Assembly (NCBI GenBank): GCA_963736305.1
Contig: CAVTOD010000007.1
Coordinates: 1 to 64,000 of the forward strand
DNA length: 64,000 bases
Source: DASUPK01 sp963736305
Lineage (GTDB): Bacteria; Actinomycetota; Thermoleophilia; Solirubrobacterales; 70-9
Reading direction: 5' to 3'
Below, piece after piece: positions 50,917 through 60,200 of the stretch. Position numbers and translations under genes: made by a program. Under the pieces are notes generated by a model. That model was not told where the DNA came from and did not search any database. It was given only the letters and a program-made list of their open reading frames with translations. The stretch's first letter is position 1; every line of letters begins with the position of its first letter.

Positions 50917-51951
50917 ATGCCCACTCCGCTGATCGAGCGCTACCGCGACCGCCTGCCCCTCGAGGAGGGGGATCCCGTGGTCACGCTGAACGAGGGCTCC
51001 ACGCCGCTGATCCACTCCCCGCGCCTGTCCGAGCGCGTCGAGGCCGACGTCCATCTGAAGTTCGAGGGCGCCAACCCCACGGGCAGCTTCAAGGACCGCG
51101 GGATGACGGTCGCCGTCTCACGCGCGAAGGGCGCCGGCGCCGAGGCGATCATCTGCGCATCGACTGGCAACACCGCCGCGAGCTGCGCGGCCTACGCGGC
51201 GCGGGCAGGGATGCGGGGGGCGGTGATCGTTCCCGAGGGGAAGATCGCGATCGGCAAGCTGGCCCAGGCGCTGATGCACGGCGCGCGGGTGATCGCACTG
51301 GAGGGCAACTTCGACCAGGCCCTGGAGATCGTGCGGGAGATCGCCAAGAAGCATCCCGTCGAGCTCGTCAACTCGGTCAATCCCTACCGGATCGAGGGCC
51401 AGAAGACGGCCGCGTTCGAGACCTGCGACGAGCTGGGCGAGGCTCCCGCCGCGCTCGCCATCCCGGTGGGCAATGCAGGGAACGTCACCTCCTGGTGGAA
51501 GGGCTTTCAGGAATACGGGGAGTCGCCGATCCTCTACGGCTTCCAGGCCGAGGGGGCGGCGCCGCTGGTCGAGGGACACCCGATCGAGAACCCCGAGACC
51601 GTGGCCTCGGCGATCCGGATCGGGAACCCGGCGCGGTGGGAGGAGGCGATGAACGCCTTCACGGCATCCCGGGGCCGCGTCGCGGCGGTGAGCGACCAGC
51701 AGATCCTCGACGCGTACCACTGGATCGCCTCCAGCGAGGGCGTCTTCTGCGAGCCGGCGTCGGCGGCCTCCGTCGCCGGTCTGCTCGCTCACGGGCTGCC
51801 CGTCGCCGATGGGATGGACCAGCCCGAGACCGTCGTCTGCGTGCTCACGGGACATGGGCTGAAGGACCCCGACACGGCCCTCGGCAAGGCCCCGGCGGTG
51901 ACGGGATGCAAGGCTGAGCTGGCGGCGGTGGAGAAGGCCGTCTTCGACTAG
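50917..51951 (+). CDS. thrC: Threonine synthase
   Basis: 344 residues, short type. PLP lysine K59 in NPTGSFKDRGM, ASTGNTAASCAAYAAR, the phosphate-binding PVGNAGNV loop and GVFCEPASAAS. It turns O-phosphohomoserine into threonine. It starts seven bases after hom. Confidence 0.96.
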   Translation: MPTPLIERYRDRLPLEEGDPVVTLNEGSTPLIHSPRLSERVEADVHLKFEGANPTGSFKDRGMTVAVSRAKGAGAEAIICASTGNTAASCAAYAARAGMRGAVIVPEGKIAIGKLAQALMHGARVIALEGNFDQALEIVREIAKKHPVELVNSVNPYRIEGQKTAAFETCDELGEAPAALAIPVGNAGNVTSWWKGFQEYGESPILYGFQAEGAAPLVEGHPIENPETVASAIRIGNPARWEEAMNAFTASRGRVAAVSDQQILDAYHWIASSEGVFCEPASAASVAGLLAHGLPVADGMDQPETVVCVLTGHGLKDPDTALGKAPAVTGCKAELAAVEKAVFD

Positions 51952-51979
51952 GCCCGGGGGCGGCTAGCCTCCAGGCCAG

Positions 51980-52435
51980 ATGGATCCACCCGTGCCCGAG
52001 CCAGCCGAATCGCTCACCGGCGAGTGCATGTGCGGGACCGTCCGGTTCTCGATCTCCGCGCCGCTGCTGGGTGCCGCCTACTGTCATTGCAAGCGCTGTC
52101 AGCGGCGCACGGGCACTGCGTTCTCGGTCAGCGGGTTGACCCAGCCGAAGAGCTTCGAGATCACCAAGGGAGCAGAGGCGATCGGCACCTACGAGCCGGG
52201 AGACGGCGGCTGGAAGAAGAGCTTCTGCTCGCGTTGCGGAAGCCAGCTGTTCACGATGAATCCCGAGAACGAGGAGCTCGTCGCGGTCAGGATGGGCGCG
52301 CTGGACCGGGATCCCGGCGTGCGGCCCAGCGCCCACCAGTTCGTGGACTACGCCGCGCCCTGGGAGCCGATCCCGGACGACGGGCTGCCCCGCTTTCCCG
52401 AGCGGCTCGACTGGACACGGGTGTCCGCGGACTAG
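51980..52435 (+). CDS. GFA (glutathione-dependent formaldehyde-activating type) zinc protein
   Basis: 151 residues. Cys clusters GECMCGTV, CHCKRCQRRTG and CSRCGS form the typical zinc sites. These proteins have unclear roles; the formaldehyde function is doubted for most members. It starts 28 bases after thrC. Confidence 0.9.
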   Translation: MDPPVPEPAESLTGECMCGTVRFSISAPLLGAAYCHCKRCQRRTGTAFSVSGLTQPKSFEITKGAEAIGTYEPGDGGWKKSFCSRCGSQLFTMNPENEELVAVRMGALDRDPGVRPSAHQFVDYAAPWEPIPDDGLPRFPERLDWTRVSAD

Positions 52436-52630
52436 GAATCCCGGCCGCCGAAGGCGAAGGCCTCGACGAACCGCGTCAGCGCCTTGCGCTGTGGAAGGAG
52501 ATGCGGAGGCCGACGACGATGCGCTCGGGACGGACGTCCTCACGAGGCGAGCTAGGTCAGAGCGGCAGCCCGCCAGCAGCGCTGTAGAGTCGCCGCGCCA
52601 GTTCAAATCCGCGATCGAAGCGAGGGGAGA
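52436..52630. other. 195-base gap without a recognisable gene
   Basis: No supported coding frame or hairpin terminator is seen between the GFA gene and the SHOCT gene. AGGGGAG just before 52631 is the ribosome-binding site for the next gene. Confidence 0.6.
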
Positions 52631-53254
52631 ATGGGCCTCTTCAAGTCCATGAAGGACCTGTCCAGCCTGACCAAGCAGGCTAAGCAGCTCCAGCGCCAGC
52701 AGCAGCAGGAGGCGGGCTACAAGCCGGGCTTCGGGGGCCAGATGGCGCAGATGGGCGACATGCTCTCCCAGGCGAACGACCAGCTCGCGGACATCACCGG
52801 CAACCAGGGAGACCGCGCCAGGATCCTCGCGGAGGGCATCGGCGGCACGGCGACCATCGCCGGCATGGGAACTCCGGCTCGCGGCGCGCAGTGGTTCAAC
52901 CTCGACCTCGATCTGGAGGTCAGCGTTCCCGGGCGCCAGGCCTACCGGGTGGCGAACTCGTTCATGGTCCCGGCGTCAGCGAGCCTGGGCCAGGGAGTGA
53001 CCTTGCCGGTGAAGGTGGACCCGAACGACCCGGCCAAGATCGCCATCGACTGGGATTCCGCCCCCACGGGCCCGGCCGCAGGAGAGGTCAGGCCCGTCCC
53101 GGGCTCCGGTGGCTTCGCACCCGCGCCGGCCCCACCGGCTGCGGCCGGCGGCGACCACCTGGCGGAACTGGAGCGGCTCGCCAAGCTCCGCGACTCCAGC
53201 GCCCTGACCGACGCCGAGTTCGAGCAGCAGAAGGCGAAGATCCTCGGCTCATAG
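52631..53254 (+). CDS. SHOCT-domain protein
   Basis: 207 residues. The N-terminus is Gln/Met-rich (LTKQAKQLQRQQQQEAGY). A beta-rich middle follows (WFNLDLDLEVSVPG, VTLPVKVDPNDPAKIAIDW), then a Pro/Ala linker and a C-terminal SHOCT helix pair (LAELERLAKLRDSSALTDAEFEQQKAKIL). SHOCT often oligomerises proteins. It is 29 bases upstream of thrB. Function unknown. Confidence 0.85.
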   Translation: MGLFKSMKDLSSLTKQAKQLQRQQQQEAGYKPGFGGQMAQMGDMLSQANDQLADITGNQGDRARILAEGIGGTATIAGMGTPARGAQWFNLDLDLEVSVPGRQAYRVANSFMVPASASLGQGVTLPVKVDPNDPAKIAIDWDSAPTGPAAGEVRPVPGSGGFAPAPAPPAAAGGDHLAELERLAKLRDSSALTDAEFEQQKAKILGS

Positions 53255-53283
53255 CTCGCCGCCGCGCCGGATAGCCTGCCCCC

Positions 53284-54162
53284 ATGACCGCGCGGCGAAG
53301 GCTGGTCAAGGTGCCGGCCTCATCGGCCAACCTCGGCCCGGGCTACGACGTGCTGGCCGCAGCGCTCGCCATGCACCTGGAGCTCGAGGTCGAGGAGGTC
53401 GGGAGCTTCTCGGTCGAGGCCGGCGGGCTGGGTGTGCCGCTGGATCGCTCAAATCTCTGCGTACGCGCCTTCGAGTCGCTGCGGCCGGCCGATGGGATCG
53501 CCTTTCGCATCAAGAGCCAGATCCCACTGGCCGCGGGACTCGGGTCGAGCGCGGCGGCGATCGTCGCGGGCCTGCTTGCCGCCGACCATCTCTACGAGCT
53601 CGCCCAGGAGCCCGAGGACGTGCTCACCAGGGCGGCCGAGATCGAGGGCCACCCGGACAACGTGGCAGCGGCCCTCTACGGAGGGTTCGTCGTCTGCGCG
53701 ACCGACGAAGGAACGCTCACCGCGACCCGCCTCGACCCACCGCAGGGCGTCGAGGCGGTGGTCGTGATCCCGGACGAGCAGATGCCCACCGAGGAGGCCC
53801 GCAAGGCGGTCCCAGACCAGGTGCCGATTGCGGATGCGGTCGCCAACATCTCGGCCGCCGCGGAGCTCGTCCTCGGAATCCAGCGCTCGGACCTGACGCT
53901 GATCGGCCGCGGACTCGCCGACCGGATCCATCAGCCACATCGCGCCCATCTCTACCCGCGCTCGATGGAAATCGTGGAGGAGGCCCCGCGGATGGGCGCG
54001 ATCGGGGCCACGATCTCGGGTGCCGGCCCCACCGTGCTGGTCTGGACCTTCTGGCAGAGCACCGGTGAAGTGATGAAGGCCCTGAACGAGCGGGTGGGCG
54101 ATTGGGCCGAGGTTCAGCGGGTCCCCTTCTCGCCGATGGGCGCGGACGTCCCGGAGCTGTGA
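53284..54162 (+). CDS. thrB: Homoserine kinase
   Basis: 292 residues. GHMP motifs: VPASSANLGPGYDVLAAAL at the start, PLAAGLGSSAAAI for phosphate binding and the late GATISGAGPTVL. It phosphorylates homoserine before ThrC. Two other genes separate it from thrC. Its stop overlaps the next start (GTGA). Confidence 0.96.
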   Translation: MTARRRLVKVPASSANLGPGYDVLAAALAMHLELEVEEVGSFSVEAGGLGVPLDRSNLCVRAFESLRPADGIAFRIKSQIPLAAGLGSSAAAIVAGLLAADHLYELAQEPEDVLTRAAEIEGHPDNVAAALYGGFVVCATDEGTLTATRLDPPQGVEAVVVIPDEQMPTEEARKAVPDQVPIADAVANISAAAELVLGIQRSDLTLIGRGLADRIHQPHRAHLYPRSMEIVEEAPRMGAIGATISGAGPTVLVWTFWQSTGEVMKALNERVGDWAEVQRVPFSPMGADVPEL

Positions 54163-54482
54163 GCGCCGACGACAGTCTCTCGCTCTGGTCGGAGGACTCG
54201 TTCCTCTCGATCGCGTCGAAGGGCTCGGTCCTCTCGATCGGGTCCGTCGGCTCGTTCGCCTCGATCGGGTCGGTCGGCTCCGCCGGGTCGGCGTTCTCGG
54301 TTGCATCGGCCGGGTCCGCGGGCTCGACGATGTCGTTTGCGTCGGCCGGATCCGTGCTGTCGGCCCGGGCGCGTGACTCGATCCTCGGCGAGCCGGGCCG
54401 TAGGGAGGCGGGGCTGCTCGCGGCGGGAATCCTGATCGCCTGTGGCGCGGCGATCGCCGGCTGGGCGATCCTCAGGCGCTAG
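54159..54482 (+). CDS. Ser-x-x tripeptide-repeat protein with C-terminal membrane anchor
   Basis: 107 residues from GTG 54159. Ser occurs at every third position from 8 to 68 without a break: 21 units, with small or hydrophobic residues between (SIG, SVG, SFA, SAG). One membrane helix (about 86-104) and a basic end follow. There is no signal peptide, so the repeat part is probably cytoplasmic with a tail anchor. The regular pattern could form a beta-solenoid or stacked helix. Not a family I can name. Confidence 0.75.
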   Translation: MSADDSLSLWSEDSFLSIASKGSVLSIGSVGSFASIGSVGSAGSAFSVASAGSAGSTMSFASAGSVLSARARDSILGEPGRREAGLLAAGILIACGAAIAGWAILRR

Positions 54483-54502
54483 AGCAAACCGAAAAAGAGC
54501 AA

Positions 54503-54554
54503 CCGGACGGGACGGCCCCGCAGCGTCCGGTAAGCCGCGGGGCCGCCCGTCCGG
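54503..54554. terminator. Long hairpin, bidirectional terminator
   Basis: Eighteen paired bases (54503-54521 with bulged A at 54512, and 54537-54554) around a 15-base loop. It lies between the convergent genes ending at 54482 and 54564. Confidence 0.8.
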
Positions 54555-54563
54555 ATCCCCGAT

Positions 54564-54839
54564 TTACGGCGTGGTGCTTGTGGTGGTAGTCGTGGTCTCC
54601 GTCTCGGTGGAAGTGGTGCTCGTCGTCGACGGAGTAGTCGTGGTGGTGCCCTCGTTGAAACCGCACTTCTTGCCCTTGTTGTTGGGTTTCGGCTTCTTGT
54701 GGTGGTGCTTCTTCACGGGACACGGCTTGGAATGTGCGTTCGGAACGCCGCCCTTGTCGGCGGAGCTCAGAACCGGAAACGCACCCGCGATTCCGAGGCA
54801 GGTCACAAAGACCGCCAGCTTTCGCGTTCTCAGCCTCAC
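54564..54839 (-). CDS. Small secreted His/Lys- and Thr-rich protein
   Basis: 91 residues from GTG 54839 with GGAGG upstream. Signal peptide (LAVFVTCLGIAGAFPVLSSA), then a basic cluster KKHHHKKPKPNNKGKKCG with two cysteines (KPC, KKC), and a tail of Thr/Ser/Glu only. The His cluster could bind metal; the Thr tail could be glycosylated. Both are inference. Confidence 0.7.
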   Translation of the reverse strand: MRLRTRKLAVFVTCLGIAGAFPVLSSADKGGVPNAHSKPCPVKKHHHKKPKPNNKGKKCGFNEGTTTTTPSTTSTTSTETETTTTTTSTTP

Positions 54840-54926
54840 GTCGTGCTTACCTCCGTGGCCATGGCTATTTGCTCCCCACCTGCCTAAGCGACGGGGAGCG
54901 CCGGAGGGTTACGCCCTACCTTTGGG

Positions 54927-55361
54927 TCAGTCGAGCAGGCCGACCTGGCGGAGGATCGAGACGGAGTCCGAGTAGACGTCCTTGCGCTTGATCAGGCCAC
55001 CTTCGTACGGGATCACGTCGACCCCGCGCCACTCGATCTTCTTGCCCGTGGGCTCGGCGACGAGGTCTCCTCGCCGCATCGTGTTCGAGTGCGTGGCGCT
55101 GGCGGTCCACTCCTGTGTGACCACGCCGTCGCGGACGTAGAGCCTGCGCGTCTCGAAGCGCAGGTCCGGCCAGCTCTCGAAGATCGCGCCGATGTGCTCG
55201 CGCACCTCGTCGGGGCCCTGTGCCGACTCCCCGGCCGTGTGGTTCTCGAAGACCATGTCGTCGGCGTGCATGCCCATGATCGCGTCGAGGTCATGGTCGT
55301 TCCAGGCGTCGTTGTAACGCCCGATTGCGTCCTCGAGACTCTGAGGGGAGTCCTCTCCCAC
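54927..55361 (-). CDS. SnoaL-like (NTF2 fold) protein
   Basis: 144 residues. YNDAWNDHDLDAIMGMHADDMVFENH at the start and FESWPDLRFETRRLYVRDGVVTQEW are typical of SnoaL-like polyketide cyclase relatives. Likely a small-molecule isomerase or binding protein. It is divergent from the cupin gene with 59 bases between the starts. Confidence 0.9.
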   Translation of the reverse strand: MGEDSPQSLEDAIGRYNDAWNDHDLDAIMGMHADDMVFENHTAGESAQGPDEVREHIGAIFESWPDLRFETRRLYVRDGVVTQEWTASATHSNTMRRGDLVAEPTGKKIEWRGVDVIPYEGGLIKRKDVYSDSVSILRQVGLLD

Positions 55362-55420
55362 GCGAAGAGGATATGTTCGCTCGCCGGGAGAGACAAGGGG
55401 ACCGGAAAAGAGGAGGAGCG

Positions 55421-55795
55421 ATGGCCGAGGGCTACACGATCAAGAGCATCGACGAGTTCGAGGAGATGGAGGGGAGCGGGGGAGCGACCTGGCGCCTCGC
55501 CCGCAAGTCGCTGGGCGCGGAGGCCTTCGGCTTCAACGTCGTCGACATCGAGGCCGGGGGGCAGATCCCCGCCCACGACCACACCGGCGACGAACAGGAG
55601 GAGGTCTTCATCGTCCTCGACGGCCAAGGCACGATCGTCACCGACGGGGAGGAGCACGACGCCCCGGCCGGCACCTTCTGCCGCTTCGCCCCCGAGGTGA
55701 ACCGGACCATCCTCAACAAGTCCGACGCGAACGTCCGCGTGCTGCTGATCGGCGTGCCCGTCGACAGCGGCTACCAGGGAATGGGTTGGGGCTAG
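55421..55795 (+). CDS. Cupin-domain protein
   Basis: 124 residues from ATG 55421 with AGGAGGAG upstream. Cupin motif 1 is complete (PAHDHTGDEQEEVFIVLDGQG: His, His, Glu). In motif 2 (PAGTFCRFAPEVNR) the usual metal His is Arg, so metal binding may be weak or altered. Role unknown. Confidence 0.88.
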   Translation: MAEGYTIKSIDEFEEMEGSGGATWRLARKSLGAEAFGFNVVDIEAGGQIPAHDHTGDEQEEVFIVLDGQGTIVTDGEEHDAPAGTFCRFAPEVNRTILNKSDANVRVLLIGVPVDSGYQGMGWG

Positions 55796-55807
55796 CAGCG
55801 CCGGGCG

Positions 55808-56085
55808 TCAGAGCCCGGGCTTGACGGTCATATCGAGCACGACCAGGATCAGCAAGACTCCCGCGATGAGCGAGAGCAGCCAGACCACGAACCCAAAAGT
55901 GACCCAGCCCTGGCCGAGGTCATAGGCGCCCTCGCGAAGTAGGCGATCCGGTCGGGACCCGCACGCTTGGCGCGGATCACGAAGATCTGGATCGCGACAT
56001 CGCTCCCGACCCACACCACCGCGAGCAGTATGTGGAAGGCGAGGAGCCACTTGTAGGCGTCGCCGCCGACTACTCCGAGGACCAC
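55808..56085 (-). pseudogene. Decayed DUF2269-like membrane protein
   Basis: Two overlapping frames make one protein when joined. Frame one starts at 56085 (YKWLLAFHILLAVVWVGSDVAIQIFVIRAKRAGPDRIAYFAR). Near 55932-55938 the reading continues in another frame (REGAYDLGQGWVTFGFVVWLLSLIAG and LDMTVKPGL). DUF2269 proteins have about 150 residues; the middle helices are missing here, so there is a deletion as well as a frameshift. Confidence 0.75.
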
Positions 56086-56126
56086 CGACGCGGGAATCTA
56101 TCGTCGGCCGGAGTCGGAATAGAAGG

Positions 56127-56708
56127 CTAGGCCGGTTTGGGCGGCGGAGGCAGGAAGGTGGTGCAGACGCTTATGCCAAAGCCCTGTACCGCCGCGCCGC
56201 CGGAGTTCAGGGCGTCGATGGCCAGCCCCTGGAAAAACAATGCCGCGCCAGGCTTGTGTTGGCGCAGCGCACGCAGACTGTCCGCCGTGTACATCGCGTA
56301 TTGCCGCAGTCCGGCTATCCACTGCGCGACGGCGGCTTCGTCGCCGGGCGCGGGTGGAATGAGCGCAAGCTGCTCAGTGGTGGCTCCGAACGCTCTATTG
56401 AAACTCGCGAGTAGGCGCGTGAGCCGGTTGATGAATCGATTCAGAGACCGATGGATCTGCTTCTTCGTTGGCTCTGCGGCGCCTGGTGGCGGCAGTGGGG
56501 ATGGGGCGTTGGGGCTAAACAGAGTCTTGAGCTTCGGACCCAGACGTCCAGAGCTTCGCGGAGACTGGCTGCAAATCTGATCGACCTGGGCGACGTACTG
56601 GGCGCGAGTCGTTGCGGCGCTGGCGGGCACGGCTGCAATCGCCGGCACGGTCAACGTGATCGCGAGCGCGATCAGGCCCGGCGCGATGGGCCGCCTTCCG
56701 ATCACCAC
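56127..56708 (-). CDS. Secreted helical protein with QIC motif
   Basis: 193 residues. Signal peptide ending near PASAAT at about 32, then YVAQVDQICSQSP, a Pro/Ser loop and long helices (LNRFINRLTRLLASFNRAF). One further Cys near the end (ISVCTTF). The same layout as the lipoprotein at 40292, which also has two Cys and a QIC motif. Function unknown. Confidence 0.75.
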   Translation of the reverse strand: MVIGRRPIAPGLIALAITLTVPAIAAVPASAATTRAQYVAQVDQICSQSPRSSGRLGPKLKTLFSPNAPSPLPPPGAAEPTKKQIHRSLNRFINRLTRLLASFNRAFGATTEQLALIPPAPGDEAAVAQWIAGLRQYAMYTADSLRALRQHKPGAALFFQGLAIDALNSGGAAVQGFGISVCTTFLPPPPKPA

Positions 56709-56718
56709 GATCGGGCGG

Positions 56719-56916
56719 CTAGGAGAACTCTTCGAGCGAGCGCATCTGCCGGCGGAGCTCGTGATCCCGCTGATTGGCGGGAACCCCGGACTCGCCGGTC
56801 ACTGCCTCGTTGTGCCTGGGGTCGACGATGGCCCGGAAACGCTCGGTCTCCGAGCCGGCACTGGACCCCTCGCCGGCTGCCTGCTGTCCCCTGTCCGCCT
56901 CGTTCTGCTTCGTCAT
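56719..56916 (-). CDS. Possible small hydrophilic protein
   Basis: 65 residues, polar and charged (TERFRAIVDPRHNEAVTGE). GGAG lies four bases before the ATG, and the stop is ten bases before the secreted protein gene on the same strand. Without homology this is only a candidate. Confidence 0.35.
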   Translation of the reverse strand: MTKQNEADRGQQAAGEGSSAGSETERFRAIVDPRHNEAVTGESGVPANQRDHELRRQMRSLEEFS

Positions 56917-57202
56917 CCTTCTCCGTGATCCCTAGCTATTTCCCCATATCCCTGTGTGCTTAGTTGTATCAGCTTTGTGAGCGTTCGCTAAACACTATGT
57001 AGAACCGTTCACCACGCTGAAAGTAGCGCTGCAGCAGGCGGTAAGTGATGGTCGGCGGCTTTCGCTATTTGCGGGGAAACTGCTGGGCGCTTCCGTCACG
57101 ACCGGCGCGGGTCCGGGTAGCGGCACGCCTATAATCCCGCGCTCCCGTCGGTCCAACCCCGTCGCGCGCCCGCTCGAAGAAGGCGCGGAACCGGAGGTCC
57201 AA
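56917..57202 (+). promoter_or_regulatory. gltB upstream region
   Basis: 286 bases without a gene. The left half (to about 57080) is clearly less GC-rich than the surroundings. A perfect TATAAT at 57130-57135 is the best -10 for gltB; no good -35 lies 16-18 bases upstream, so an activator may be needed. CCGGAGG (57191-57197) is the ribosome-binding site. Confidence 0.5.
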
Positions 57203-60200
57203 TTGAAGAGCTCGTCCACAGAGCGTGTGCGCTACTCGCCTGAGCGCGCCTATCGCCCCCTCGTCTCTCCCCTGAGCGTGGAGGACAAGGATGCATGCGC
57301 GATCTACGCGTCGGTCCGCCGCGACGCGACCGCGAGCCACGAGCCCGTAACGCTCGCGCTCGAGTCGCTGCAGAAGATGCTCCATCGCGCCGGGAACGTC
57401 GACGGCGAGGGAGACGGCTGCGGCCTGCTGGTCGACATCCCGACCAAGATCTGGGCCGAGGAGGTCCGTCAGGGGGGGCACAACCCGTCCCTCGCGCTGG
57501 ACGACGCCTTCGCGGTGGCACACGTCTTCGTCGAGCGCTCCCAGGACCTGGAGAAGGTGCGCCACGGCGCCCGCGAGCTCCTCGGCAAGGCGGGCTTCCG
57601 CATCCTCGCCGAGCGGGTTGGGGCCGTCGACTCCGCCGCTCTCGGGCCGACGGCCCGTGAGGAGGAGCCGCAGTTCTGGCAGTTCGCCGGCCTGGTGCCG
57701 GAGGCCGCCGAAACGGACCGCTCCTGCTTCAACCTGAAGGTCGCCCTCGAGGAGAAGCTCGGCGTCCACGTCGCATCGTTCTCCGGGCGGACCTGCGTCT
57801 ACAAGGTGATGGGCGCCCCGAAGGTCCTCGGCGGCTACTACCCCGACCTCTCGGATGAGCGCTTCGAGACGATCGGCTGCTTCGGCCACAACCGCTATTC
57901 GACCAACACCTGGCCCTCGTTCACCCGCGTCCAGCCCTTCGGCGTGCTCGGCCACAACGGCGAGATCAACACGATCGAGCAGCTGCGCCAGGAGGCGCGC
58001 ATGCTGGACGTGCCGATCGGCGAGGGGAACTCCGACTCGCAGGACCTGAACCGGACGATCGAGACGCTGGTTCGGCGCCACGGACTCTCGCTCGCCGAGG
58101 CCATGGAGATGGTCGTCCCGCCGATCGTCGCCGAGATCGCCGGCCTCCCCGAGGAGCTCCACTCCTTCTACATGTACCTGCGCCAGACGATGGGGCCGTT
58201 CGCGCAGGGCCCGGTCGCGCTGATCGCGCGGCACAGCGACGAGTGCGTGTTCTCGGCCGACGCGATGGGACTGCGGCCGCTCTGGCAGCTCGAGACGCCT
58301 CATGACTTCATCTTCAGCTCGGAGCCGGGCGTCGTGCCGGTGTCCCAGATGATCTCCGAGCCCAAGCCGATGGCGCCCGGCGAGAAGTTCCTGGTGCTGA
58401 TCGACCGCGATCGCAAGCGCTCGACCCTCCATCCACACGCCGAGATGCTGCGGAAGGTGCGCGAGCACTGGATGGAGAGGACCGGGATCGAGGAGGTCGC
58501 CCCGTATGACCGCGCGCTCCGGACCGGCGGCCCGCTCGAGGGTCCCGAGATCCCGGGGTACACGGACGCCGGTCCCGAGGATCCGGTTCAGGTCGCAGAC
58601 CGCGTGCTCGCCGGGTTCGGCTGGCAGCGCGACGACGTGAAGCTCGTCCAGCAGATGGCCGACAATGGCGCAGAGCCGATCGGCTCCCTCGGCTACGACG
58701 GCCCACTGGCCGCGCTCTCACCCGAGCGGCAGAACCTCGCCGACTACTTCAAGGAGACGGTCGCCGTCGTCACCAATCCGGCGATCGACCGCGAGCGCGA
58801 GATCGAGCACTTCTCGACCCGCGCCGTCTACGGCCGCCGGCCCTCCCTCGGCGATCCCTCCGAGGACACGAAGACCGTCGAGACCGACTTCCCGGTGATC
58901 CTGGGCGGCCACCACGATCTCGCGCCGTTGCCCCACAGCTCCTACCGGCGGATCGCCAGCGAGCAGGGCACCTACGTGCTCGAGGACCTCTGGGCCGAGT
59001 TCGGCGATCGCGCCAAGGCGATCGACATCGCGCTCCTGGAATCCGAGACGACCCAGGGCGCGATCGAGCGGCTTCGCCAGGAGGCGGTCCGCGCGGTCGC
59101 CGAGGGCGCCGAGCTCCTCGTGCTCACGGACCGCACCGTCTACGACGGCGAGCGGCGCTACATCGACCCGCACCTCGCCACCTCGGCGGTCGACCAAGCG
59201 CTGAAGCAGTTCCAGGTCGGGGATGGGGAGGTCAACCTGCGACGGCGCTGCTCGATCGTCCTGCGCTCCGCGGCGATCCGCAACGTCCACGACGTGATGA
59301 TCGCCCTCGGCCTCGGCGCGAACGGCGTCTGCCCGTACGTGATGGTCGAGGTGATCTGCGTCGACGACTACGAGAACGACGTCAACAACCTCTGTGCCGC
59401 TCTCCGCAAGGGCATCGAGAAGGTGATCTCGACGATCGGCATCCACGAGGTCCGCGGCTACGCCCGCCAGTTCTCCTCGATCGGGATCAAGCCCGAGCTC
59501 GCCGAGATCTTCCACACCGAGGCCTTCGCGGCAACGGATCAGGGGGGCACCGGCTTCGCTCAGCTCGATGCCGACACCGACGCCCGCCACCAGATCCTCA
59601 CCGGCGACGAGGACGCGAAGCCGGCGAAGACCTTCCGCTTCTACCCGAAGGTCTACAAGGCGGCGATCGCGGCGGCCAACGGCTCCGCGACCTTCGAGGA
59701 GTTCTCGCAGAAGGTCCACGACCTCGAGGCGCAGAGCCCGATCTCCATGCGCCACATCATGGGTCTGAAGAAGGAGCCCGACCGCGAGCCCGTCGACCCA
59801 GCGGATGTGGACGCCTCGGTCGGCCATCACGACTACCCCGTGGTGATCAGCTCGATGAGCTTCGGCTCCCAGTCCGAGCCCGCCTTCCGCGCCTACGCGG
59901 AGGCGGCGAAGGCGATCAACATCCTCTGCATCAACGGGGAGGGTGGCGAGATCCAGGACATGTACGGCCGCTACCGCAAGTGGCGCGGTCAGCAGGTCGC
60001 CTCGGGCCGCTTCGGCGTCTCGGCCGAGATGCTCAACTCCTCATACGTCGCCGAGATCAAGATCGGCCAGGGCGCCAAGCCCGGCGAGGGCGGGCACCTG
60101 CCCGGCAAGAAGGTCTCGGAGAAGGTCGCCGCGGCTCGTAACGCCACGCCCGGCACCGACCTGATCTCCCCCTCCAACAACCACGACCTCTACTCGATCG

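Noticed and set aside
58718..59830. 370-codon minus-strand frame inside gltB
   Set aside because: Shadow of gltB with no domain signature.
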